Assembly: GCA_030762175.1 (NCBI GenBank)
Contig: CM060842.1
Span: 61,006,501-61,070,500, forward strand
DNA from: Metallyticus violacea
Lineage: Eukaryota > Arthropoda > Insecta > Mantodea > Metallyticidae
Length of the DNA stretch: 64,000 nucleotides
Direction of reading: 5' to 3'
Made by a program: the position numbers and the translations under genes. The notes below the pieces were generated by a model. It ran no database searches, was not told the DNA's origin, and was given only the letters and a program-made list of their open reading frames with translations. Below, piece by piece: positions 1-9,411 of the stretch (position 1 is its first letter; each line of letters starts with the position of its first letter).

Positions 1-1194
1 TGGAGAAACTATCGTTGTAATCATAATATAAATGTAGAAAAGAAATAAAATTCTGTCCAGAAAGGATCTGATATTTTTTTAACACAATTTCATTAAGATT
101 GCAATTTTTATTATCATGCACTAGCAATAAAAGAGGTTAGTACAATTCTGTTTTACTAATACTATTATCTATTCAACGTATTTTCAATACGAGAGTGAAT
201 CTAAAAAACCACATGCATTTTATAATTATCTATTCATAATCCAAGCTATATACATGCTTACATGCCAGCAATATTACTTAAACTTTTTTATAACAACATA
301 TATGCATAAACTATCTATGGATGTGCTAATATATTCCAGCAAATTCAAAATGAGGGTGAGCTCAATTATCTTAGGACAGATTATGACCATTGGCATGTTA
401 CTGAGTAGCGCTGCTTTTACTTTATTGCCCAAAAGGTATATCATAGAATCTCAATACTATTTTACTAACACAGACAAATTAAATGTCAGAGTCCTTGTCT
501 CTCAAACTTCTTACATAGGTAATCTACAAACCTCAGAGCAAAATTTAAAAAATTAGTTGCCAATTCAAATTGTAAGGATTTAAAACCTACATAGAAAACT
601 GCTAAGATTACCAAAGACTAGTATATAGAAAGGGATTATTTAGCTTCAATTTGCCTTGTAGTTCAAAATTATTGCAGTTACCCAGCACAGTATTTGGTGA
701 TATTTTTAAAGTCAGCATGGAAATTCACAAGATAAGGCCCGTGCACAATTGATGTTTCCTTATATGGTTCAACAGCTCAAAAGATTACACTTGATCGCAT
801 TAATAAAACTTAAATATTGTTTACAAGTTGTGCACCAAAAACTAGATCACTTATGTTCCATTCATATTGTTCAGACAAAAATGTTAAATTACAAAACATT
901 CTGATAATCATTTAGCTGTAATTTGAAGAAATCATGAATATTTATTGCTACATTGTTAATTTTACATACAAGCAGAACAAACCTATGTGCAAATGCTAAC
1001 ATCTAATTTAAATTTTCAAAAGATGTTTTATTTTTTTTCATTTTATAACAACCTTAAATCTTGTGGTATGGTGCAACTGATGAAAAATTAAACTATATAT
1101 TGGAGTCAACAATAAAATTATATATGTTAGCATAGTGCAAGACCTAATGTTAGAGCCAGAGTTTTGTTTGATATGGAACATTTTCACTTTGGGT
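1..1194. other. Unassigned AT-rich non-coding DNA
   Basis: No exon with splice sites, RNA gene or recognisable transposon was found. The only sizeable open frame (254-556) is AT-rich, lacks domain features and has no convincing splice context. Intergenic or intronic DNA is the best description. Confidence 0.5.
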
Positions 1195-1206
1195 TACATA
1201 ATTTAT
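1195..1206 (+). repeat. Left copy of 12-bp flanking direct repeat (putative TSD)
   Basis: Reads tacataatttat, identical to 2215-2226. It overlaps the outer end of the left palindrome arm by about 3 bp. Confidence 0.6.
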
Positions 1207-1272
1207 TAATGGATATCATTGTATGATTAGTTGAACTACACACTCTTAAAGCTTCACTTACTTTTTATAAAA

Positions 1273-1317
1273 GTATGGAACCGGTTTCGAGAACATTTGT
1301 TCCCATCTTCAGCCATG
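1273..1317 (-). ncRNA. Hammerhead-ribozyme-like motif in element tail (left copy)
   Basis: Mirror of the motif at 2059-2103. It lies just after the endonuclease stop codon. Read on the minus strand it has CUGAAGA, a 6-bp stem with AAAU loop, then GAAA, the palindrome ACCGGU and a GUU triplet. See the right copy for the structural reading. Confidence 0.55.
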
Positions 1318-1692
1318 CTAAGGTTCAACTGTCGGATCATTCGTTGAGCTGTGGGAATGTAAATTCTGCTCTGGTGGCGGTGTGATAAACTTGTAGTTTA
1401 TGTTTTCATCCCCGACAATGTCGAAGTTCATTATGCTGTTTTTGTATTTGTAGATGTAGATTTTCTCCCAGGTTGCTAATTCCGTAGGTCCTTGTACTGA
1501 TTTTAATAATTTTGTTTTATTTATTATGTCGTGATTTTGTGTCCAAAAATGATATGCTACTGCTGATTTCTCTATTTGCTTGTACTTTATGTTCCTGAAA
1601 TGCTCCTTTAACCGTGTGCCAATGTTTCTCTTAGTTTTCCCTATGTAGATTTTTTCACATTCTGCACAGTTTATTTTGTAAATACCTGATTT
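1318..1692 (-). pseudogene. Penelope-like element GIY-YIG endonuclease, C-terminal fragment (left copy)
   Basis: On the minus strand an open frame of about 124 codons runs from the spacer to a TAG at 1320-1318. Near its start it reads GIY, then a CxxC pair (NCAEC), then YIG 10 residues after GIY, followed by RLKEH. This is the arrangement of the endonuclease domain of Penelope-like retroelements (GIY, two cysteines, YIG, then R and EH). The domain nicks target DNA for reverse transcription. The reverse transcriptase that should precede it is absent, so this is a 5'-truncated copy, not an active element. The frame itself is intact, and this copy retains the GI residues that the right copy lacks. 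Confidence 0.85.
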
Positions 1693-1697
1693 TTCTT

Positions 1698-2058
1698 ACA
1701 AAATAAATGTGCAGAATGTGAAAAAATCTACATAGGGAAAACTAAGAGAAACATTGGCACACGGTTAAAGGAGCATTTCAGGAACATAAAGTACAAGCAA
1801 ATAGAGAAATCAGCAGTAGCATATCATTTTTGGACACAAAATCACGACATAATAAATAAAACAAAATTATTAAAATCAGTACAAGGACCTACGGAATTAG
1901 CAACCTGGGAGAAAATCTACATCTACAAATACAAAAACAGCATAATGAACTTCGACATTGTCGGGGATGAAAACATAAACTACAAGTTTATCACACCGCC
2001 ACCAGAGCAGAATTTACATTCCCACAGCTCAACGAATGATCCGACAGTTGAACCTTAG
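1698..2058 (+). pseudogene. Penelope-like element GIY-YIG endonuclease, C-terminal fragment (right copy)
   Basis: Same coding segment as 1318-1692 on the plus strand. It begins at the Tyr of GIY, so GI is missing, and it lost one base just before the CxxC pair, which puts the start out of frame. From the first CAEC cysteine on, it reads through YIG, RLKEH and a Trp/His segment to TAG at 2056-2058. It is therefore truncated and frameshifted at the palindrome centre. Confidence 0.8.
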
Positions 2059-2103
2059 CATGGCTGAAGATGGGAACAAATGTTCTCGAAACCGGTTCCA
2101 TAC
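2059..2103 (+). ncRNA. Hammerhead-ribozyme-like motif in element tail (right copy)
   Basis: The sequence can fold as a type I hammerhead: stem I AUGG/CCAU, core CUGAAGA (consensus CUGANGA), stem II GGGAAC/GUUCUC with AAAU loop, core GAA, then the self-complementary ACCGGU as a minimal stem III, with GUU before the expected cleavage point. Deviations: one extra U between the core A9 and stem II, and a stem III too short to close by itself. Penelope-like elements are known to carry hammerhead motifs with very short stem III that may act as dimers. Activity is not shown here. Confidence 0.55.
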
Positions 2104-2214
2104 TTTTATAAAAAGTAAGTGAAGCTTTAAGAGTGTGTAGTTCAACTAATCATACAATGATATCCATTAATATGATTGGCTTCACTGTGTTTAAGTTCCA
2201 ATTTTACATTTAAG

Positions 2215-2226
2215 TACATAATTTAT
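2215..2226 (+). repeat. Right copy of 12-bp flanking direct repeat (putative TSD)
   Basis: tacataatttat, identical to 1195-1206. About 42 bp of unpaired sequence (2173-2214) separate it from the right arm, so the two sides of the insertion are not symmetric. Confidence 0.6.
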
Positions 2227-2282
2227 GTTACTCTGTAAATCAATTTTAAAATTAGAAACCTTATAATTGAAAGAGATGATTT

Positions 2283-2540
2283 GATTTATTTACAGACGCT
2301 CTTTAACATCTCAGGTCATTAGCGTCCCATTCTATTCAGGGCATGAAACGACCGACAAATTTTGCTCAGAGGCTTTTTCATGCAATAAATGTATGACAAG
2401 GACCCATGGCTTTACTTCTGAACGAAGCCATACTTAGGATTTTTATGTTAAAAAAAAATCCATTGATCCTGGCCAGGTTTGAACCTGCGATCTTGGGTTT
2501 AGAAGGCAAGTATGGTTACCACCACACCACCAGGAATGAC
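2283..2540 (-). mobile_element. tRNA-derived SINE, family A
   Basis: On the minus strand a tRNA-like head (ctggtggtgtggtggtaacc, B box ggttcaaacctggcc) is followed by a body containing aagtatggct, a poly-A interruption, and the conserved 3' part with gacgct, aatgacctgagatgtt and a cgtctgtaaataaat tail. Six related copies occur in this window. A non-autonomous retroposon needing a LINE reverse transcriptase. Confidence 0.85.
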
Positions 2541-2626
2541 ATAATTGAAAGTGGCAACTAATTTGTTTAAAATCTTGTTTTCATAGTACTGTGTCTTTAT
2601 TTTGATTTTCCTTGCATGTGGACCAG

Positions 2627-2694
2627 GTTCTGAGCTGGCAGCTCACAGTTCCACACACAACAGTCAAGGACATGTAGTGCCACTGATAAAGCAA
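2627..2694 (+). CDS. Candidate small internal exon
   Basis: A 68-nt segment is preceded by a pyrimidine-rich stretch ending in accag and followed by CAA|gtaagt, an optimal donor. Only one of the three frames is open and it encodes SELAAHSSTHNSQGHVVPLI followed by KQ. No family is recognised and no partner exon was found nearby. The strong splice signals make it worth listing; chance occurrence is quite possible. Confidence 0.25.
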
Positions 2695-2699
2695 GTAAG

Positions 2700-3840
2700 T
2701 GTGTATTTAGGTTCAAAATAGTGAGGAGTTTCAATGTTATTGCATTTTATTTCTCTCTTTGCAATGGTTCAAAATGAAGCCAGAACAATAAATTTTCTTT
2801 GCTGTAACCTTTTAAGAAATTAATCAACTGTACAGTGTCATGCAAATTTTTAAGAATGTTTTCCAGGAATTCATCTACTTGACGGATATACAGTTTGTAA
2901 AATAATGCTTAAATTCAAAACAACAGGATCAGTGTTGACCAGGAGAGTAAGACACAGGCATTAGGTGTTAACAGAGAAAAAACTGAATGAGATCATTGCT
3001 GGATTAGCACAATAACCATGAAAATCTCCTGTACAGTTGGTACAAGCCAGGATCAGCCATACATCAGCACATTCTGCTAAAATTGCTAAAATTTCATCCC
3101 TAAAAGGTTAATGAAGTGCATACCTTACAACCCAGTTGTGAAGAAGAACTTTCATATTCTGTGAAAAAATGTAAGCATGTTTTCAGTATTTTGCCATTCA
3201 TGCAGTAGGTAGAGTGTGGGAAGCTATGCTATGTGTTCCTGGGCTACAGATTGGTCCATGTGAAGAGAAACATAATGAAGACCAAATAGATTTAACTGTA
3301 AACTAAGTTGTAGTTGGAATTTTGAAATGAACAGGCTAATAGTTTCCTTTTGAGAATTAGTTCCCCCATATTTTCACTTAAGAGACGGTGCTGTACACCT
3401 TTACTGCTATGCCATTTAAACCACCTAAATCAAGTGTTATTTTAAAAGGTCTTATTTTAAATTCTAAAGAGAACCACATAAATTCATTGGTAAGTAAAAA
3501 ATGATACTATTTCTTCCATTTCAGTCATGCCACTGGTCTTCAACAAATTTACTACTGCAATTTTCTTATTAAAATATTTCTGAACACAGAATAATAGTGT
3601 CCATAAATGCTTCTTTATAAAAAGTAAAACATGACAAATATTTTAATGGTTCTGTAGAAAAATAATTAAACTTTATCTTTATATGATCAACAAGCAGAAT
3701 ACATATAGAAAAACACATACATAACACTTGCTCAAGATATCTGTGTGGTCCAATATCCTTACAATATGCAATGTAGAGGCTAGATTTTCTGAAAATATTA
3801 ATTTCTTTTTATGTTCAAAATATTTACCCCAACAAAGAAG
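2700..3840. other. Unassigned non-coding DNA
   Basis: AT-rich DNA with frequent stops in all frames. No repeat or gene was recognised. Confidence 0.45.
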
Positions 3841-3882
3841 CACCTTGGGATCCAGTCACCAAATTGAGTAATCAGCGAACAG

Positions 3883-3915
3883 CTGATGATGGGAGCAAGT
3901 CCCCAGAAACATGTC
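3883..3915 (+). ncRNA. Third hammerhead-like motif, isolated
   Basis: Reads CUGAUGA, then a GGGA/UCCC hairpin, then GAAA, the palindrome ACAUGU and C, giving a GUC triplet. It shares the layout of the motif in the Penelope-like tails at 2059 and in the palindrome at 9.3 kb. The flanks do not give a good stem I and there are extra bases beside stem II, so it is probably a decayed tail of a Penelope-like element. No coding remnant was recognised upstream. Confidence 0.4.
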
Positions 3916-4319
3916 CCCGTGTTAAAGTGGAGTTAGTGTGAACATGCTTAATACATTAGTATAGGATATATCACAATTCTATTGTCTACAGCTTTGTAAG
4001 TATATTTTATTTTATTTTATTTAACAATCAAAATATTCATGCTGGGGTATTTGAGAAGTGGTAATTTTGTTTTATTCCAAAAACCACACCCTGTCCAAGG
4101 AAATTTCATAATCCCTCCTCACAAAAAATGTTCAAATATCTTAACACTAAAATGCCCAATGGCTTTGATTTTCGAACACTCTTATTTTCACTGTCTTTGA
4201 AATTATTTTTCTATGGTTTTGTGACTTTTAATCCCTTTCAATTACGTTTAGCTCACCATATATTTTTTTTTGCATTTCAGGCATAACTTTTTAAAATAAT
4301 AGAAACTTTACCATCATCC

Positions 4320-4743
4320 TGGAGGCGTCAATTAACTGCTTTCTTATACACATTTTCTATGTGGTTTATTGCATAGTTGTAACCAACCATAATCATCACG
4401 GCACAACAAACATATTTCAAATTCATTGTAGCCTAGTGCATGAGTCACTGTCTATTAGCTCTTGTGTCTGTATATAAAATTTCGCTTAGCTTTACATTTT
4501 CATGTAGCTTTCCTTGACTACTGTCACCATCACTCAAATTGATTATGGGAATGAAGGAACATCTAAGGCTGCTAAATGCAAGATATGTCAAATAGGGTTA
4601 TGTAAGAAAAACAAAAACAAAGACAGTTGTTCGACGTGTAAAAAATGTATATATGGTTCTTGTATAATAAAAAAACTCTGTAAAAGTGTTAATTTGTATA
4701 ATAAATTATTTTTTATTTTCGAGAAAACATGTGATTATACTTG
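4320..4743 (+). pseudogene. Cys-rich fragment, possibly piggyBac-type transposase C-terminus
   Basis: The open part (4514-4741) contains KCKICQIGLC followed by CSTCKKC and further cysteines, ending at TGA. A C-terminal cross-brace of CxxC pairs closes piggyBac-family transposases. Upstream, 4320-4380 translates with stops to a Trp-led hydrophobic segment that could be the preceding helix. No catalytic Asp region is recognisable. Could equally be an unrelated Cys-rich open frame; no start or splice site is convincing. Confidence 0.3.
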
Positions 4744-5361
4744 AAATAAAAAATAAATAACCTTTTTTTTTTGTACTAAAAACCATTTAGCAAGAGATGG
4801 CCTATAAAAGATGAACAAAAGAATAAACAAACAAATGTTGTGAATGAATCATTGAATTACCTACAAATTATATGAATAGACAAAGGGGCCTAGGGACATA
4901 AAGTGTTAAACTTACATGATACTTGAGCAAAAACCATGAACATAAAAATATATGAAACCAGAGGCTTGATTCAAACTGGATTGGAATCTGGTTCGCAGCT
5001 AAGAAGCCATATTGTTCCCTTTACATCACTACAATTGTCTCGTAAGTAAGAAATTTCATTGGCCTGAGTCAGAAGAGAACTTAAATATATTTTACTGAGC
5101 AGATACAGGTATATACAAACTTACTCTGGAAGCTAAATGTAAACTGGATTCGAACCTTGCTTGCAATTTAAAAGCAAAATTGTTTCCTCTATAGTATCAC
5201 AGTAGGCTAGAAGGATAAGGGAAAAATTGCATAGTTTTCATTGAGAAAAATGATTAAAAACGCATAAGAAAGTAGTAGAGGTCAATTGACCACTAATGGT
5301 GGTTTTTAGGTGGTACTTAAAGCTTGGGTGTTCTAGTGTTAAGTAATATTTAGCAGTTAAC

Positions 5362-5497
5362 ACTGTGCGTATGGAAGTATGTACAATTTAAAATTGAATA
5401 CTATCTAATGCATATGCCAAGTTGGAAAACTGTGCATAAGGAAGTATGTACAATTTAAAATTGAGTACTATCTAATACATATGCTAAAAAATTGGAA
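5362..5497 (+). repeat. 67-bp tandem duplication
   Basis: Two adjacent copies, starting at 5362 and 5429, each begin actgtgc and share gaagtatgtacaatttaaaa and actatctaat. They differ at a few bases and by a small insertion of A's near the end of the second copy. Confidence 0.85.
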
Positions 5498-5759
5498 AAA
5501 TATCAACCATAATATATCTAGCAGAAAAGATGATTAATCTTGAACTCATGGTAGAAATATTTTGTTTAATAATGATCTATGCTAGTTCTAGAATGTATGA
5601 AATGCTGAACAGAAGACACTATTAGAAAAGCAGTAAATCTATAAACACCAACACTAATTATAAACAACAAAATACAGAAATGAATTGAGTCATTTGGTTA
5701 GTGGAGAATATCGGTAGGCCTATTCTAAGAGAATAGTTTTCTATAGTAGCAAAGTCATT

Positions 5760-8400
5760 GATAATATTTTCTCAGAGTCCAGTTTCATTGTGAGATCATT
5801 TTCAATTGCCAGTATGCTCCTTGGAATGTATGCAGTAGTTCTTCTTACATCCAATATCTGAAATAATGTTTCAGCAGAGCAGTTTATATGCTGGGAAGCT
5901 TAAATATGTCTTAAGTGTGATGTTGTGTTTGAACAGAGACTCCAGATGTGTTTAACTGTAATAATTTTGTTTAAAAGAGGTACCGACACAGGATTTATCC
6001 TTGGAACACTAAAATAAACTTTTGAGATGAAGAAATTCTGTTCCAAATAAATCTTCTAAATCCTCTGGGGATAATTGCTACAGTTTCTTTGCAGTTATAG
6101 ATTATATCAGTCAAATTTGATAAAATGAGAACCTCTCAGAGAATTCTTTGTAGACACCAAGATAATTAAGAAGTTTTGCACCAGTTTGTTCAGAAACTAT
6201 TTATGAATGTGTCTGGCTCTATCTTCATAATTTCGTTTTCTGATTCAGAATCTGAATCATGAAAGACAGTTTTTTTTTAACATACTTTAGTGCACTCTCT
6301 TTCACTTGTACAGCCTGTTGAATGGTCCCCAGTGCTCTTCTTTCCCAATCTTCTGTATACTTCGAAAGTTCTCTCTAACTCATTCAAGAAATTGAAGTAC
6401 GGATAAAGTCTTAAAATAGGGATAAAATAGGTGCATCAACTTCTTCTGACTGTAGAGTTGCACTCTAAGGTAAACCCCATACAGAGTCCATAAATATTAT
6501 TTCTTGGGAGTTTAGCCTCTGTAGTAAGCCCTTCACTTCTGAACTAACCATGGTGTTCTCATCTTTCACTTCAGAAATGAATTTTAAAGCTTTATTGATT
6601 GCATCACAGTTAGTGTTCAGATTTTATTTTATTATATAAAGAAATTTCCATCAATGAAATGAGAATGTAAAATATTCCAACTCTGAATGGAAACTGAGTA
6701 AAAGTTAAACATAGTTTGTAAATATCAAACAATTTATAGATAATTAACAAGTGACTGCACATGACCATAACAGATTCAAGGGATGAAAAATGCTAGAAGA
6801 TTGAGAGCCTTGATTCAGGCTTGTAGTCCAGAACATATTCCTGAAATATTTACAGCATTATTATAACTTTGACCATAACACTTTTTATGTTCAATATAAG
6901 ATAACTCAACAATTTAAAATCTGAATCTGCCTGCTCTTGCCTAGTATGCTGAAAATTTCTCATAAAACTCTAAAATGTGCTCATGTGGTAAATGTTCTGT
7001 GTTCAGATATCAGATAATAAAACATAACTGATCACAATGATATATCAGGAGTAGAATCTGCAATGATAAAGAAATATGTGGATTAAAGTATGCCCTCCAC
7101 TATCTCTTGAAGAAGTCTTTCCTATTAGAGTTATAATCTCTTTATACATATTAAATGCAGATATGAAGTGTGCCCTCTTCCAGTGTTTCCATACTGAGCT
7201 AAATGAGTAGCTAAGAACAAATCAAACTCAGCAATCAGCTCCAAACATATCATAAAACTGCTATTTCATAAAGAACCAAACTTTTCATCATCACTAAGAA
7301 ATGGCAGTTCCCAAGAAGCAAGTTCTTTCAATGCAACCTCTGAAGTATATTCCTCCAATGTTTCACTTCCACTTCCAACTGAACAGTAAATTATATATCA
7401 CTTTTACAAAGTACACAATCAAGATGTCCACTGGAATTTTCACATTTAGCTATCTATGAATAGCATATTTCCAATCACTAAAACCACTTGCTGTAAATTG
7501 AGATGAACCCTCAATTAGTTTACATTGTACGTAGTAAACAAATTTCTGAGTTTGAGAATGAATAATGTTCAACTCTTTGAAAGAGATTTTGTTTATTAGG
7601 ATAAGCTCATTCAAATTTTACATAGTTGCAGTTCTTATTTTGGTTGATTCTTTTTTTAATTATATAATCTAAATTTCTTTAGTGATTTCCCAAAAGAAAG
7701 GATCTTCATGCACTGCAAAGTCTAATTATAAAAATATTTCACCTATATATATCTGGTTCACTAGTTGTGAGTTTTAACTGGTGCTCCATTAAACTTATAT
7801 TCAAGACATGTTTCTCTGTACTGAATGGAAGTGATGTGCTATAGTGTGAATCCTCTGTTTTAAGTTTTAAACTTTCAGAAGTGGAAGAACTTAACAGCAT
7901 CTACAACTTTTTTCATAAGAAAATTACTTTAACTTTGGTATTTGATTTAAAACACTGTCTTCCTTTCTTCTTTTCTCATTGGTTAAATTTTCTATAGCCA
8001 ACACCACTCAAATTATTTTCTGCCTTCCACACAGTTAACTTTTTCATATCTCAAAATAATTAATCTATTTAATATTGAAATATACAGTTAAAAAAAATTG
8101 TTGAAAGTTGTGTTAAACCATATGATCACAAACAAAACAAGCGAAACAAGCAAAACATGCATTATATTGCCATAATGTGTGATTAGTGTTATCACAGACC
8201 TTAAGCATAAAAAATTTACTTCAAACAAATCCATTTTTCCTGAATGAGGGCAACTGTTTATTTCTCCCCCACTTGAAAATCAACTGAAATTCTTTTTCCT
8301 CCCAAAATTTTGCTACTCCTAAAAATTTGCCACCCTAAACCAAGTTCATGTGGTCCATGGTAAAAACAGGCCTTATTGTGACCCATATCAGCAATCTCAG
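5760..8400 (-). pseudogene. Decayed hAT transposase (ZMYM1-like/DUF4371 type)
   Basis: Minus-strand translation with stops and frameshifts gives pieces in the order expected for hAT transposases of the zinc-finger MYM-type-1-like group. Around 7.35-7.15 kb are SETLEEYTSEVALKELASWE and, after a stop, LELIAEFDLFLATHLAQYGN, a characteristic segment ahead of the DUF4371 catalytic domain. Around 7.08 kb comes IADSTPDIS, matching the family's VDSTPDLS. Near 5.88-5.76 kb is a C-terminal hAT dimerisation-like segment with AETLF and later SILAIEND. The active enzyme would be a cut-and-paste DDE transposase with RNase-H fold. Terminal inverted repeats were not located. It has the same strand as the exons at 10-13 kb, so it could lie inside that gene or just downstream. 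Confidence 0.8.
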
Positions 8401-9145
8401 TTTAGTAAAAATAAACAGAAATAGGCTATGAAGCACATAGTTTTTGGTTCATTAGTTTTTCTGAACAGTGTCTATTACTTTTATGGAAGGTATGTTTAGA
8501 ACTTATCTAGCTATAAACTTTGAACATCCCAAGAACTGGTAAGACGGCTTTATCAACCAGATTGGATATTTTTTGCGCTTGATGAACAGTCATCTTCCTG
8601 TAGAACTGTTGAGATGTCCTGGACAATGTTCACATTCAAATGACCACACCTGCACATTCATCACACTTCATGCATCATTTTTGACAGGTCATTCTATCAC
8701 CAATGTCTGTTAACCCCATAAGAGTCAACTACTTCCAGTTTTGAAAGAGAGGAAATTTCAGACAATGGATGAGTTTAAGTACAGCATTTAGGCTACTAAG
8801 GCAGTTCTGAGAGAGGATCCTGCAAACTGTTTTGAAGAGAAAATTATATCAATACATCAGAATGCTACAATATAGGCATCTATCTAGTAGCCTGCTGAAT
8901 TCATCAAGGCAACAAAACAATGAAAACCTTATGCAACTGATGCTAGAATTGAGTGAGTCATGCAATTTCTATCGATTATAGCCAAAAGTGTTAAGCCTAT
9001 GGTGAACAGCCTCTTCTGACTCATTCCAAAGATGCTCAATAAAGTAGTAATCAAGAAATCTGGCAGGTTGCAGCAGCAATAAAGCTATAATATATAAAGT
9101 ATAAAGACACTTTGGGTCACAGAGCTCTGCTAACACTTTTCTTCT

Positions 9146-9160
9146 ATGTTCATCTTGTAT
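9146..9160 (+). repeat. Left copy of 15-bp direct repeat (putative TSD)
   Basis: atgttcatcttgtat here is identical to 9397-9411, on the two sides of the palindromic insertion. Confidence 0.65.
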
Positions 9161-9205
9161 TGTATAAAATATAGTGAACTTTTGTAACAGTGGTGTCAAA
9201 TATTA

Positions 9206-9401
9206 ACATTTTTAAAAAATTGAGTCGAAATTGTAACATACACACCACTAAAATTCAATAAAATGGAAGACTAGTTTCGGGAGCCATCGCTCCTATCATC
9301 AAGCTGATGATAGGAGCGATGGCTCCCGAAACTAGTCTTCTATTTTATTGAATTTTAGTGGTGTGTATGTTACAATTTCCACTCATTTTTTTAAAAATGT
9401 T
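9206..9401. repeat. Palindromic insertion with hammerhead-like core
   Basis: Two inverted arms of about 97 bp meet near 9303 with almost no spacer and differ at few positions. In the right arm CTGATGA (9303-9309) is followed by the hairpin GGAGC-GATG-GCTCC, then GAAA, the palindrome ACTAGT and a GUC triplet, the order of a hammerhead core. Two or three non-consensus bases sit between the core and stem II, and stem I is poor because the palindrome centre replaces its 5' strand. In the left arm the core begins with U instead of C. The arms resemble in design, though not in sequence, the Penelope-like tails at 1.2-2.2 kb. No protein is encoded. Confidence 0.8.
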
Positions 9402-9411
9402 CATCTTGTAT
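9397..9411 (+). repeat. Right copy of 15-bp direct repeat (putative TSD)
   Basis: Matches 9146-9160 exactly; its first five bases overlap the end of the right palindrome arm. Confidence 0.65.

Larger units (their letters stand above)
1204..2172. repeat. Palindrome of two Penelope-like element 3' ends
   Basis: Left arm 1204-1680 and right arm 1697-2172 are near-perfect inverted copies (477 and 476 bp) around a 16-bp spacer; the only difference I noticed is a one-base indel near the centre. Each arm carries the same piece of a Penelope-like retroelement: the C-terminal GIY-YIG endonuclease region followed by its 3' tail. The 5'-truncated ends face each other and the 3' ends point outwards. The 12-bp sequence tacataatttat lies at 1195-1206 and again at 2215-2226, consistent with a target-site duplication around the whole unit. 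Penelope-like elements are known for inverted partial copies and variable duplications; that these two arms inserted as one unit is inference. Confidence 0.85.

Noticed and set aside
254..556. 100-codon plus-strand open frame
   Set aside because: Low-complexity hydrophobic and AT-rich, no family features, no start or splice support.
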